A program made the translations under genes and the position numbers. A stretch of DNA of 64,000 bases from Antilocapra americana (taxonomy: Eukaryota > Chordata > Mammalia > Artiodactyla > Antilocapridae). Below the pieces are notes generated by a model, which had not been told where the DNA came from, did no database searches, and worked only from the letters and a program-made list of their open reading frames with translations. The stretch spans positions 45,932,949 to 45,996,948 of the forward strand of contig ML660201.1 of NCBI GenBank assembly GCA_007570785.1. The letters are read 5' to 3'. Below, one piece after another: positions 27,612 to 46,600 of the stretch; within the stretch, counting starts at the first letter, position 1; each line of letters starts with the position of its first letter.

Positions 27612-27617
27612 AATAAA
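27612..27617 (+). terminator. TMEM115: AATAAA poly(A) signal, TMEM115
   Basis: Canonical AATAAA about 570 bases after the TAA at 27039-27041, followed by a GTTCTTTGAGGT G/T-rich element. The gene converges here with CYB561D2. Confidence 0.8.
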
Positions 27618-27639
27618 GCAGTTCTTTGAGGTATGGCTC

Positions 27640-28480
27640 CTGGGCTCCGTTAGACCACCTTGTGCAGCCCCCTCACCATGCTCAGCTGTGGATCAGACAG
27701 GGACTTCAGGTTCCAGGGCTCGGTCACGAAGGCTGTTCACGCTGGATAAAAAGCCCAGTGTCCTCATTTCTCCCCACCCCCTGTCACACTCTCCGTTACG
27801 TCACCACCACATGTCCACTGTCAAGCAGCCTTCCCAGAGTTGTCATCTCAGATCCTTACTCATTCCGTCTCCCTGCACTACCTGGTCAGGGAGGCCCTGC
27901 TTGGAGGATCTGATAACTAAGGGCCTCTCTATCATAAGCAGTTGTTCTTGCCCACGGTTCACTTTGAAGACAAGAATGCTCAGTGTTTTGCGCCTATGGA
28001 GGCAGCCCATCCCCAGCTCCCATCCTGTCATTGCCCAGATTTGACCATCACAGTCGAAACTCCCAACACAGTGGGCACCTGGGGTAACTGAAAGGACACA
28101 CAGCCCCTCCATTCACAGGTACAGCTACAGCCCTAGGACCTGCTAGGGCCCCAGGTGGTATGGGACACTCAGCCAGATCCCGGGGGCTAATGTCGCAGGA
28201 GAGCTTCAGCCCCTCAGTGAGCAGCCACGGACAGGTCCCCATCTTGCCCAGCTGCCCATTTGTTCCTGCTGATGGTATTAACAAGAACTGTCCCCACCTC
28301 TGGGCTGTTCCTCCCATCCAATCTTTTCAGTCTTTTTTTTTTTTCTTTCTGACTTTGCCTCGCTTCATATGAGATCTTAGTTCCCCCACCAGGGATCAAA
28401 TCTGCACCCCTTGCATTGGAAGCTCAGAGTCTTAACCACTGGACCATTGGGGAAGTGTCCCTTCTGTCTTTTTTTTACAT
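27640..28480. other. Spacer between the converging TMEM115 and CYB561D2 genes
   Basis: About 840 bases with no recognisable exon on either strand. One CHR-type SINE sits at its right end (28332-28460). The rest is unique-looking sequence. Confidence 0.6.
28332..28460 (-). mobile_element. CHR-type tRNA-derived SINE
   Basis: Poly-T start (28335-28348), GAGATCTTAGTTCCCCCACC, AGGGATCAAATCTGC and CTTAACCACTGGACCATTGG with a GGGAAGT end: reversed CHR SINE. On the minus strand it lies immediately downstream of the CYB561D2 poly(A) signal. Confidence 0.8.
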
Positions 28481-28486
28481 TTTATT
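28481..28486 (-). terminator. CYB561D2: AATAAA poly(A) signal, CYB561D2 (minus strand)
   Basis: TTTATT on the plus strand reads AATAAA on the minus strand, about 310 bases after the CYB561D2 stop. It is the first canonical hexamer met downstream. Use is inferred. Confidence 0.55.
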
Positions 28487-28797
28487 TTAGTTTCTTCTCT
28501 TCTGTAATTTCTGGACATACCAGCAAAAGTTGAGTTGCTGGGGGTGGAAGGCAGTCTTGCAACCCCAACTTCATCCAGGCACATGATCCATAAACTCCTC
28601 TGGGATGGTAGAGAAAGAAGGAAAAGGGAGGTACTGCAGCATGAGGACCAAGTAACAATGTCACACACAGGACTCTGGCTACCCCAGCTGCCCCAGTGCC
28701 TGAGGTGTCCCATGAGCAAGCTGAGAGAGTCCAGGAGGTCTCAAACCTGGCTCCCACACTGAGGGGCAAATCCAGGCTTTCCCAAGGCGGGAAGAGT

Positions 28798-30626
28798 TCA
28801 CGGCTGGATCCTCTTGCGGTACAGGTAGGCATTGCTCACCTGGTTCATAATGACCAAGCTGGTAATGACAGGGCAAAGCACAGCCAGGTACCAGACCCCA
28901 CCGGTGACTGTGGCAGTGAACCAGAGTGAGCACATGCCCAACAAGAGGCTGGCACCCCCTAGAAGGTAGCCCACCAACCCCGAAGTGGCGTGGTACAGCT
29001 TAAGCTTGGCCAGGGGCCATCGAGGAAGCAGTTTGGGGTACAGCAGGCCCACTCCACCAGAGCACTGCATCCCTGCCCACAGCACAGCTAGCAGCCCTGC
29101 CCGCCCATGCCACGTGGCCAGGTGGGCTTTGCCAAGCTGTTCCTTGTGGAGGATGACAAGGCCCAGGCCCAGCAATGCACACAGTAAGGCCAGCAGCTGC
29201 AGAACCCAGTGGCAACGTGCTCGGCCCTTCCGTGAAAGGGAGCGCAGCAACGAACTCTCAGGAGAGAACACCAGCAATGCCTCGGTCATCAGGAAAGAGA
29301 ACTGCGGAGACAGAGATAGGACACTAAATGAGACTGCTGCCAAGCAGAAGGGAAGAGTTTTCGATATAACCTAAGCTGCCAGCTAGTGTGGGCATATTGC
29401 CCTTTATTCTTTCCCCCTACTGGCAAGTATTTGGTGGGGCAAGACTGGAAAACCATCTGGGACAGAACATGTGTTCCGAGTAACCAGCAAGAGCTACTTC
29501 TCCACACTTCTTCCTGGATGCTACTCTGAAATGTCATCTCTGCTATGTTACCCAGCAAACACAAGGTTTGAGATGTGGCAGTTATAAATGATTCACAAGC
29601 TTTGTTTTCCTGACAGGCCTGGATACAATTTCTTGGCAAGAGTTGTCCACATGGGTGCACTGTTTCAGGGAATATTAGGTGCACCACTGTAAATTAAGGT
29701 GACAGGAGACACAGGTACACCCAAATGCATATTCTAAGCCTCCTGCCTGGAGACAACTAATGCATCATTTTGTACTTAGACAAACCCATTTGCCCTGCAT
29801 GTTGATTATTGTAGTTCAAGTCTCAGATATAAACTATGGCAGGAGTTGGAGCCTACAGTTCCTCCAACCCCATATCCCAACCCTCCAAATAGATATTAAG
29901 AGTCCATTTACATTTAGAGGCCGCTGAGACCATCCCCAGAGCGAGCCATACTCCTGCCCACCCCCAACAGCTGGCCAGGTTCACTACTTACAGCCAAAGA
30001 CATAAGCACAGGGTGCCAGGAGAATAGACCTGGAATGAGAAAAGGAAGCCTTGTGAGGCTCAAGCAAGAAGAACCCAGCCACACTAATCCCCACAGGCTG
30101 AGGAAAATGAGCAGCCCATCACCCAAGGAGGTGCTGCCAAAATGCAAGCCCCCTCTTGCTGCAACAAGCTGACCCCGTATCTATTCTCTCTTCCTGGACC
30201 CTCCCTGGATAAGAGGCCACCCTTCGCCACTCCTCTGGCAGCCCTCCCTCTTTTCCCCTGCACTTTGCAAGAGGCAGCCAAGTGCAGCACCCAGACAAGC
30301 CAGGTACTCTGTGGGGCTTGGCCAAGCTGGCAGAGCCCTCACCCTCATCTACTCTACCCTGCTTATCCCTCCAGCACAGCACATCCCTCAGCCAGCCAGG
30401 CCTTTCCCAAGAGTCAGACCCAAGGCTTCCTATTGCCCCTGATCCCCAAAAAAGAAAAGTGACAGTTCCCAAAAGTCAGTAACTATGCATTCTACTTACT
30501 GGAGCCAGGCCTGGCAAGTACAGCCACAAAAATGGTGAAGCCCAGGGCCACAAGATGGGCAGCAGCCCCAGAGGCAGTGCGCAGAGCTCGGTATATGTGT
30601 GACTCGGTCTCCACAGAAAGGGCCAT
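28798..30626 (-). CDS. CYB561D2: CYB561D2, cytochrome b561 domain transmembrane ferric reductase
   Basis: Three coding exons on the minus strand: 30626-30500, 30029-29992 and 29301-28798. Both introns start GTAAGT, and the spliced frame gives 222 residues, the usual mammalian length. The product is a six-helix di-heme b561 protein that passes electrons from cytosolic ascorbate across the membrane. Conserved His are visible in [23 protein letters not shown] and YHATSG contexts. The start [12 protein letters not shown] matches orthologues. An AG at 30650-30649 places a 22-base 5' leader segment in the same exon, so a noncoding first exon should lie closer to 30900-31000. It shares a divergent promoter with NPRL2. 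The longer uninterrupted ORF to 29343 reads intron sequence and is not a start. Confidence 0.96.
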
Positions 30627-30649
30627 GATCAATTAGGCCGGCTGTAGCC

Positions 30650-34450
<3,801 letters not shown>

Positions 34451-34575
34451 GGCTGGTGGCGGCTGAACAAGGCACGCAGCTATGGCTACTCTCTTCTGCT
34501 AAGCCCTGCCTGGTGCATGAGGACTAGACCAGAAAACTAGTCCATACTGTCCCAAGGTTGACCCTCATTTTTGTA

Positions 34576-34581
34576 AATAAA
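34576..34581 (+). terminator. NPRL2: AATAAA poly(A) signal, NPRL2
   Basis: TTTTTGTAAATAAAGTC, 126 bases after the stop at 34448-34450. Short 3' UTR. From here to about 35975 the spacer to ZMYND10 holds no gene, only the SINEs listed next and diverged repeat-like sequence. Confidence 0.85.
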
Positions 34582-35087
34582 GTCATCCATTTCAACCTAC
34601 CTTTATTGAAGACTGCCTCTGAGCCAGCCACCAGAGACAACCAGCAGTGAATGAAATAGCCGTGGTCCTGGCAGTCTGGAGCGCCATCTGGTGGGCGGAA
34701 CCGAAATGGGCATGTAAAAGTGCCCACTAATTATAAACTGAAATAATCAGCCAGAAAGAAACAATCAGAAAGCTGAGATGAAAAATGAGTTGGAATAGAG
34801 CTGAGACTGCTCTGTATTAGATGGGCAAGGAAGGCCTAGCTGAACTGGCATAAACCAAACCCTGAAGAACGAAGAATATACCAGGCAGAGGTAACAGGTG
34901 CAAAAGCCCTGAATCAAAATCTGCTTTGGGATGTGTGAGGAAGCCAAGGGAAGCCCATGGGACAGGAACATAGAGGGCAAGGGGGAGAAGGGCAAGAAAC
35001 GAAGTCGGGAGGTAGGAGAAGAGGCAAAAGCCTGATTCTGCAGAGCTATGGATAAGCTGCTTTAGACATCTGAGATTTCTCTGACAT

Positions 35088-35284
35088 CTATTCGTTGCTC
35101 AGTGGTGTCCGACTCTTTTGTGACCCCATGCATTGTGGCCCACCAGGCTGTTCTGTCCGTAGAATTCTCCAGGCACAAATACTGGAGCAGGTTGCCATTT
35201 TCTTCTCCAGGGGATCTTTCTGACCCAAGGATTGAACCTGGGTCTCCTGCATTTCAGGCAGATTCTTTACCACCTGAGCCACCG
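35088..35284 (-). mobile_element. Bov-tA SINE
   Basis: GTTGCTCAGTGGTGTCCGAC through CACAAATACTGGAGCAGG to TTTACCACCTGAGCCACC: a full reverse-strand copy in the NPRL2-ZMYND10 spacer. Confidence 0.85.
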
Positions 35285-35339
35285 TAGTATTCGATGTTTT
35301 GAGGGCCAGAGGCAGTCAGATCCACAGTCATGTGAGGAA

Positions 35340-35495
35340 TATTTTTTTCTCTGGCCACGCTGAATGTGGGATATTAATTCCCCAACCAGCTACCAAATCC
35401 ACACTCCCTGCATTAGTGTGGAGCCTTAATCACTGAATCATGGAAGCTTAATCACTGAATCGTGAAGCCTTAATCACTGAACTGTCGGGGAAGTC
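35340..35495 (-). mobile_element. CHR-type SINE with an internal triplication
   Basis: CTCTGGCCACGCTGAATGTG, TTAATTCCCCAACCAGCTAC and a GGGAAGTCC end identify a reversed CHR SINE. The CTTAATCACTGAATC segment near the A box occurs three times in tandem (starting near 35425, 35448 and 35470) with small differences. Confidence 0.7.
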
Positions 35496-35525
35496 CCTCA
35501 TGTACACCTTTAAAAGACTCCTGGT

Positions 35526-35632
35526 GGGAATTCCCTGGAGGTCCAGTGGTTAGGAGTCCAGGCTCTTAAACTTCAAAGGGCTGGGGTTCAATCCCTGGTC
35601 AGGGAAATAAGATCCCATATGCTACAAGGCAG
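35526..35632 (+). mobile_element. CHR-type SINE
   Basis: GGGAATTCCCTGGAGGTCCA, GTGGTTAGGAGTCC and GGTTCAATCCCTGGTCAGGG, then AATAAGATCCCATATGC: forward CHR SINE with intact A and B box-like segments. It faces the reversed copy at 35340-35495 about 30 bases away. Confidence 0.8.
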
Positions 35633-35979
35633 GGGAAAGCTCAGGAAGGTCAAGGGTGGAAATGGGTCCAGGAATAGGAACATGAGAGGCGATGGCAGCC
35701 CGGACTAGGAAGGAGAGAAGTTGTGAGCCCTGCTCAGTATTTTGGGGGTAGAGCCAACGAGGTGGAGCTGGACGCCAGAAATGCTGGAGCGAGGAGGCCA
35801 CAGAGAGGAGCATCAGATGTGGGCGGAGAGGGAGCAGCTACACGGAGAGCTGGTGGGGGGCGGGCTGACTTGATTTCCATCTGAGGAGGGAGCCTAGGGC
35901 GCAGGAGTCTGGAACCCTCGAGCTGCAGCAGTTTGTGACTGAGAAAGCTCCAGGAGTCCAAAAAGAGTTGCTGCCCGCC

Positions 35980-40028
<4,049 letters not shown>

Positions 40029-40300
40029 AGCTGCAGCTGCTGAGGGCCAACCACCCATGCCATACAGCGTCTCCCCCCAAACCTCTGGAACTCAGTCTGG
40101 CCTCTGCAAGTGCCCCAGCCTCCCGGGTGGTGAGGATAGCAAGCGGGAAGAGCTGTTGACCCATCTCCCCCCAGCAAAGCGCTCCCCACTTCCTGCCCTA
40201 TCAGGTGGGTAGGCTTAGGGTGCAGCCTCCCCAGGCTGGGGCAGGAGGCCTGGGCGGGGGACAAGGGCCGGATGTGGGGACCCTCTTCCTCTAGCTGTGA

Positions 40301-40306
40301 AGTAAA
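40301..40306 (+). terminator. ZMYND10: AGTAAA variant poly(A) signal, ZMYND10
   Basis: No AATAAA occurs between the stop (40026-40028) and RASSF1. AGTAAA at 40301, a common natural variant, is followed by a GTGGTTGTT G/T-rich stretch near 40356. Use is inferred. Confidence 0.5.
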
Positions 40307-40399
40307 GCTAGTTTCCACAAACACGCCTGTTTCCGCGTGACCCCTTGAGATCGTCGTGGTTGTTAAGAGGAGGGGAGTGGCTCGCTGGATGAAGGGAGA

Positions 40400-40637
40400 T
40401 AGGAAACGGAGGGCGGGGACTCTGAGAGAGCAGCCCTCAGCCGCACTCGCCGTCCCACTCCGCCTGTGGGCCGACACAGCGCCGGCGCCCAGGTTTCCAT
40501 TGCGCTGCTCTGCTCTGCTCTCCCGCCGCTCTGCCTGAATCCTGGAGGCGGCGCCGAATCGGGGCCCGCCCCGGGGACCCGCCCGCCCCGCGCTCGCTAG
40601 CGCCCAGAACCGACTGGAGACCCGGCCCGACCGGGAT
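40400..40637 (+). promoter_or_regulatory. RASSF1: RASSF1A CpG island promoter
   Basis: CpG-dense DNA runs from about 40430 through the first exon, with GCCCCGGGGACCCGCCCGCC just before the ATG and no TATA box. In human the matching island is the classic target of methylation silencing in tumours (established knowledge). It begins about 100-130 bases after the ZMYND10 poly(A) signal. Confidence 0.7.
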
Positions 40638-43600
40638 ATGTCCGCTGAGCCTGAGCTCATTGAGCTGCGGGAACTGGCCCCCGAACGGTGCGCCACCCCC
40701 GGCCGCACCCGGCTCGAGCGTGCCAATGCACTGCGCATCGCGCCGGGCACAGCGCGCAACGCCGCAAGGCAGCACGTCCCGGGCCGGGGCCACCGCTTCC
40801 AGCCCGCGGGGCCCGCTACGCACACGTGGTGTGACCTGTGTGGCGACTTCATCTGGGGCGTCGTGCGCAAGGGTCTGCAGTGCGCGCGTGAGTAGCGGAC
40901 CCAAGAGCTGGCGGGAGCGAAACGGGCAGTCAAGGGACAGCCGGACGCTGAGGGCCAAGTTGCGATGGAGGGGGTCGGGGGGACAGTCCCTACGGACCAG
41001 GTCCATTACCTTTGCCCCATGGCATAAGAGAGTGCGGGCTGATGGTTTATAACCTTGCCAAGCTCCACCTGCCCCTGAGACAGAATTAGGCAGACCCGCT
41101 TGTCTGTACATAACAACATGCTACTTGCAAGTTTAACCAGTGCCTTGGCCCTTCTTGGCAAAGGCTTGTGCCTGTCAGTCTCTGGACTCACATTCTTACA
41201 CTTGCCCCTTTGGAAAGATTCAGTTGCCAAGTTCCCCAGGAGAATCCCTGTGTTGAAGGGAACTTACCCACCTATGAGAGAAGGCCTGGAAATAGTCAGA
41301 AACTTGGGCACAGGGCTGCAAGCAGGAGTTTTGAGTCAGTTTGAGTTGGAGACAAAACACAACCACACACCAGTTGGTGCTTCTGCCCTCCCAGAAATCA
41401 CCAGCAAGCTGAGGTTGCTGTCTCACTGGCCATACACCATCTAGAATCACTTGGGATGCTTTTACAGCCCTCCACACCCCTACCCTTGGATCTTACTGAG
41501 GACCTGTTGAATCAGTCAGGTTACTCAGAGTATACCAGCGATTTTTAAAAACAGATCGTTCTAATGTGTAGCCTGGGTTGAGAATCACTGCTCTGGCCCA
41601 TTTAGGAACTCAGGGAAGATGTCTCAAGCCTGTGTGTGATGGAAATCCTCTCATCTAGTACAGGAGTTTGTCTTTATTCAGCTAGGATGAGTATGGGAAT
41701 TGTCGCAGCATACAAAGCATGAACAAGGGCTGGGAGATAGCAGTGTTCCCAAGGAGAAATGAAGTGGCCATGGGAATAAAAAACAGGACAATTTGGGTGT
41801 GTGTCAGAGGCAGAAACGAGAGGGATCAAGGATGAGTTGGGGTGGTTTGGTTTGGTTTTTGTTTTTTGCTGAGTTGAGGAACTCTGGCAAGGGCAGGGGT
41901 GAGGAGAAGTGAAGAATTAAAAGGAGTAGGAAAGCCAGTTAAATGTTGGCCATGTCTGGATGAAATGTTATTGGACATCCAAATGAAGATCCTGACACAC
42001 AGAATTTTATCTCAAGGAGGAGGTCAGATGGAATCCTTGGATCTAAGGTAGGTCAGTGTACACAGAGAAGGAAAGCGGTCAGGACTGGGCCTCGGACACT
42101 CCACCATGAGATCTGGAAGCTGAAACAGAACTGAAGCCCCCTGAGCAGGGGCTGCAGTGAGGTGGGAGGAAAACCGAGGTAGTGAGGGCCCCCCGGGGAA
42201 TCTGCAGAGCAAGCATCAGACGATGCTGAAGAGGTGAAGAAGAAGGGACTACCGAATTCCGCCCTGTGGTCTCGGAGTTTCCTAGAGGAGGGGAGCAAGA
42301 CTGATTGGAATGGGTAGAGGGTGAAGGTGAGGCATTAAGAGACCAGTGTTGGTAAGTTTTGAGTGTAAGGGGAATAGAGAAAAATGACACGAGGGGGCAC
42401 TGAGGTAAAAGGTTTTTTGTTTCCCCCCTCCAGTAAATGGGAGGAGGGAGGGACGCTGATAATGAGGAATGGGAAGTTCAGCCCTAGGCTCTAGAAATCC
42501 AACTGTTGAGCAGGCCTGGATCCCTAACAGCATGAAGCCTTCCTGCCACTTTCCAGACGCGGGGGGATGGGGGGGGACCAACTCTAAAATCTGAGTGGCA
42601 ATGGGTGTTAACGGGGACTGAGATAAGGCCGGTCATGCAGAACACGACGAGCAACGGCCTTCATCCCGGGGCTTCGCTTCTGTCCCTGGGACTCTCCTCT
42701 GAGCTGGTGCTGGGGTTCCTCCACCTCACGGCCAGGCCTCTCTGCAGATTGCAAGTTCACCTGCCACTACCGCTGCCGCGCGCTCGTCTCCCTAGACTGC
42801 TGCGGGCCCCGGGACCTGGGCTGGGAATCGGCGCTGGAGCGGGACACGAATGTGGTGAGCGCGGGACCGGGAGCTTACGGGCAAGACAGGGCTGCGTAGA
42901 TGAGCGGGCCACATTGCAGGCGTTCCCTAGGGCCGCCCGGCGCTACGCGCAATAAACGTTTTGATAGCCGACTTCCCAGCGGCAGAGAGTGGCTAATTCT
43001 GCGCGCGGTCTCCGAGGGGTGCCAGAGTATGCTGCTGACTCGGCCCTAATCGCCCGGAGCCGCCCAGACTACGCGCGAGCGCAACTTCCGCACCTTCCCG
43101 CCGCTGCATCCGGCCTCGAGGCCACGCTGGTGCACACGCGCACAAGCCCCGAAGTGTCCCTTGGGAGGCGGAGGCCTGCGAGGCGGCTCTGAACTGAGCG
43201 GCCCCAAGGCTGAGATCATTTTTGGAGGCGAGGCGTGAGTGACCCCGCCCTTCGACATTCCTCCTCCAATGAGACAACAGCTAGATCCTGGCTGTCTACG
43301 TTTCAGTGTTAACGGTTGCGGCGCGGACACTGGTTCCGGCGCACGCACACTCATATACCGGCGCGCACGCGCACGCGCACACGCGCCTGGGGCGGTGGTG
43401 GGAGTCTACCGGTGCTCCGGAGCTGGCGGGCTGGCGGGCGCGGCGATGGGTGAGGCGGACGCGGGAACGCCTTCCTTCGAGATGACCTGGAACAGCACGA
43501 CAAGCAGTGGCTACTGCAGCCAGGAGGACTCGGACTCCGAGCTCGAGCAGTACTTCACTGCGCGTACCTCGCTGGCGCGCAGGCCGCGTCGGGACCAGGT

Positions 43601-46600
43601 GGGGAGCGGGCCTTGAGGGAGGAGGGTGGGGGCAATCGCTGGGATCCCGCCCCTCCCCGGTACGTTGCAGTCTCGAGAGTTTGTGGGCCGCTCCGCCCTC
43701 CTGTCAGCGTGGATCTCGAACCGGACCGGGGCCAGCCCTCGGAACCGTGTGTCGGGCTTTCAGCACATAGGTACTGGGTGCCGAGCCCTTGTTTCTGTCA
43801 CAGACCGGTTGAACCAGGGGAAGCAGCTGAGTGGCTTGGGGTAGACCAGGGACAGGCATTATCCACCCCTTACTAAGGCTGACTATACAGTCTAGACTAG
43901 CACCTCGATTTCCGCGTGTGGGCGCTCCCACCCCTTCTCTGGGGGACTTGGAGGAAGTGGAGGGGGAGGAGTACTCGCCGGGAATTGAGAAGTGTGTTTA
44001 GGAGAGAGGCAAAGGAAGGTCCAGGCCCCTCCGTTTCCACTCCTGGATGGAGCTAGCTTGATGCCCACCTCTTGCAGGTCCCGGCCTGTCACCAGCTGCT
44101 GGTATGTGGATGATTCTGAGTCTCCCCTCCTCTTCAGTGGACCAGGAGTACTCGCTTGGGCAGCATATATAGGAAAATCAGAGCAGACCAGGCAATCTGG
44201 GAATGGCCAGGAAGGAAACCTTGTTTTGGACTGTTAGCATTTAGGAGCACTTTACCCACGAAAGGTGGGAAAGGCTAGATTGTAAAATGCCCTGAGAGGG
44301 ATCAAGAGATAGGGGTTACTAATCTAGGACTATAAGGTGGTACTGAGCAGCTGTGCCTCTCAGAGTCTCCCAGATGTCCCCATTATCAGAGACCTCTGTG
44401 CTGTGTACCATGAGTGGCACCACCAGGCTCAGAGCTAGTATGCCTCAGAAGAGCAGGAAAGAGAGATGGGGACCGTGAAGTGAAGTTCAGTATACCTGGC
44501 AGCAGTGGGGCAGAATTCCTTACATGAACCAAGAGAAAGGAGTTATGGGTGATTATTTAGATGAAAATTCTATACCTTGAAAGCTCTGTCCAGAGTTTGG
44601 GTGCAAGGTTTGAGTGTGGATCCCTCGGACTGTCCCGGTGTCACTCAGGCCTGAGCCATTTTCCATCGTGGAAAGGTGAGAAAAACCACAAGACACTAAC
44701 CAATTGAAAAGCAGGCTGTGGAGTCCCAAGTTGTATATAAGATGTATATACCTATGGCTGATTCATGTTGATGTATGGCAGAAACCAACATGATATTATA
44801 AAACAATTATCCTTCAGTTAAAAATAAATTAAAAAAAAAAAAAACATCAGTCACTCTGGGCAGTGGCAGAATTAGAGGGTGAGAGGCTGGAGTGCAGCAG
44901 AAGGGAAATTCCAAGATCCTGTTGTATGTCCCTCTGGGACAGCTTGTGGAATTCTCCTCCAGCAGTCAGCTTTAGAAAATGGAAAATGAAACTCTTTCTC
45001 CTCTAGCATCCTGGCAGGACAGTGCAGTACCTCCAGTCCCAAGTCCTTGAGGGAGGTTCATCTGGAGAAGGGAAGGGGATGGAACTGAGGTCACTGCATC
45101 CCACTTTGGGGCTCTTGGACAGCCCAGAAGGAAGAGGGAGGACCCAGGCTAGAGCTCAGAGCCATCATAAGGAAAGGGAATAAGTGAGGAGCATCCCTTT
45201 GATCACCCTGTTCTGTAAATAGAATTCTCTTCTTGCCCTGGCACTTGATTGTGCTCAGCTTTCCTCCTGCCCCTAGCACCTCATCCATCCTGACACTCCT
45301 TTCCCCTGGGCACGCCTTGTCCAAAATCCTCTCCTTGGATGAAACAAACACATATATCCTTTATTCTCGGCCCCTCTAGCCCATCATTTTATGCCCCCTA
45401 CATCCCTCATTTTCCAGGACCCAGACCATTTGTTCTTACCAGTCCTATGAGGTTTCCAACTATCTCCAACAAGGTTTCTGCCAGAGTTTTTCACTTCTCA
45501 ATGCTCTCTTCCTTCTAGGAGACTTTTGGAAGCTTGGGGAAGCAAATAGGCTTTGGTTCCCACCCCTCCTCCAGAGCCTCAGTCCTCAGTGTCAACAACT
45601 TGCTGACAACTGAATAGCTGCAGGCACTAGGTGAAGAGCATATTGCTAAAAGGCTGTGAAATCTACCCTACCCCCTTATCTGTCCTTCCTATTGTTCCCA
45701 TGAGATGGAGTAAGCTTGAAAGTGAAAGGGTTAGTCACTCAGTCATGTCCAAATCTCTGCAACCCCTTGGGCTGTAGCCTGCCAGGCTCCTCTGTCCATG
45801 GGATTTCCGAGGCAAGAATGCTAGAGTGGGTAGCCATTTCCTTCTCCAGGGGATCTTCCCTACCTAGGGATCAAACCTAGGTCTCCTGCATTGCAGGCAG
45901 ATTCTTTACCATCTGAGCCATCAGATGGTTTAAGCTTAGGGGACTCCAAAGCAGTAGTCAGGAAGAAGTCTGGCTGTCCTGGGCTCAAAGCTGAGCACAA
46001 GATTAAGGTTATTCTGCAGAAGACCTTCTGATGGGAACTTCTCTGGGACAGCGCATTGGTCAGTGATGATCTCAGCTGAGTCTGTGACACTCCCATTCCT
46101 ACTAGGGCCTGTCTTACGTCAACAGGAAGTAAGGCTGATGCAACAAGACAAGGGAGTTTGGCTGAAACCCTGGCCCACACGCCACCCTTCTGACAAGAAT
46201 CCAGTCCCTGGAGGAACAAGGGGAAGGGCTGAGTGGTGGAGCTAAAATCTTTGGATTAAACCCTCTAGACAGCAGGGAGGAGGTACATAAGCCTCCCTGT
46301 TTGGCTCTTGTATGACAGGCTCTACTAGAAGGCTGCCATGTCCACCTCTGGCAGATTGGACCCTGGCCTGAAGCTGCCTTTTGTGCAACTTGGGTCAAGA
46401 TCAAATAGCATGTCATTGTCTTTTTCTCACTATGTCTGAAACATGTAGTCCTGGCCCAAGTCCCCCACCAAGAAGTGTTAAGGCTATAGCAGTTGCCCCT
46501 CTCCTCCTCCCCTCTGGTGGCTGGTCTTCTGGTGTGCACCAATCCCTGTACCTGTCACCCTGAAGTGAGTCATGGCCAAGGCAGAGAGGCAAAGTGAACT

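Noticed and set aside
29302..29343. Upstream ATG extending CYB561D2 exon 3 to 181 residues
   Set aside because: The extension reads intron sequence. A clear CCGCAG acceptor and two upstream exons restore the 222-residue orthologue.
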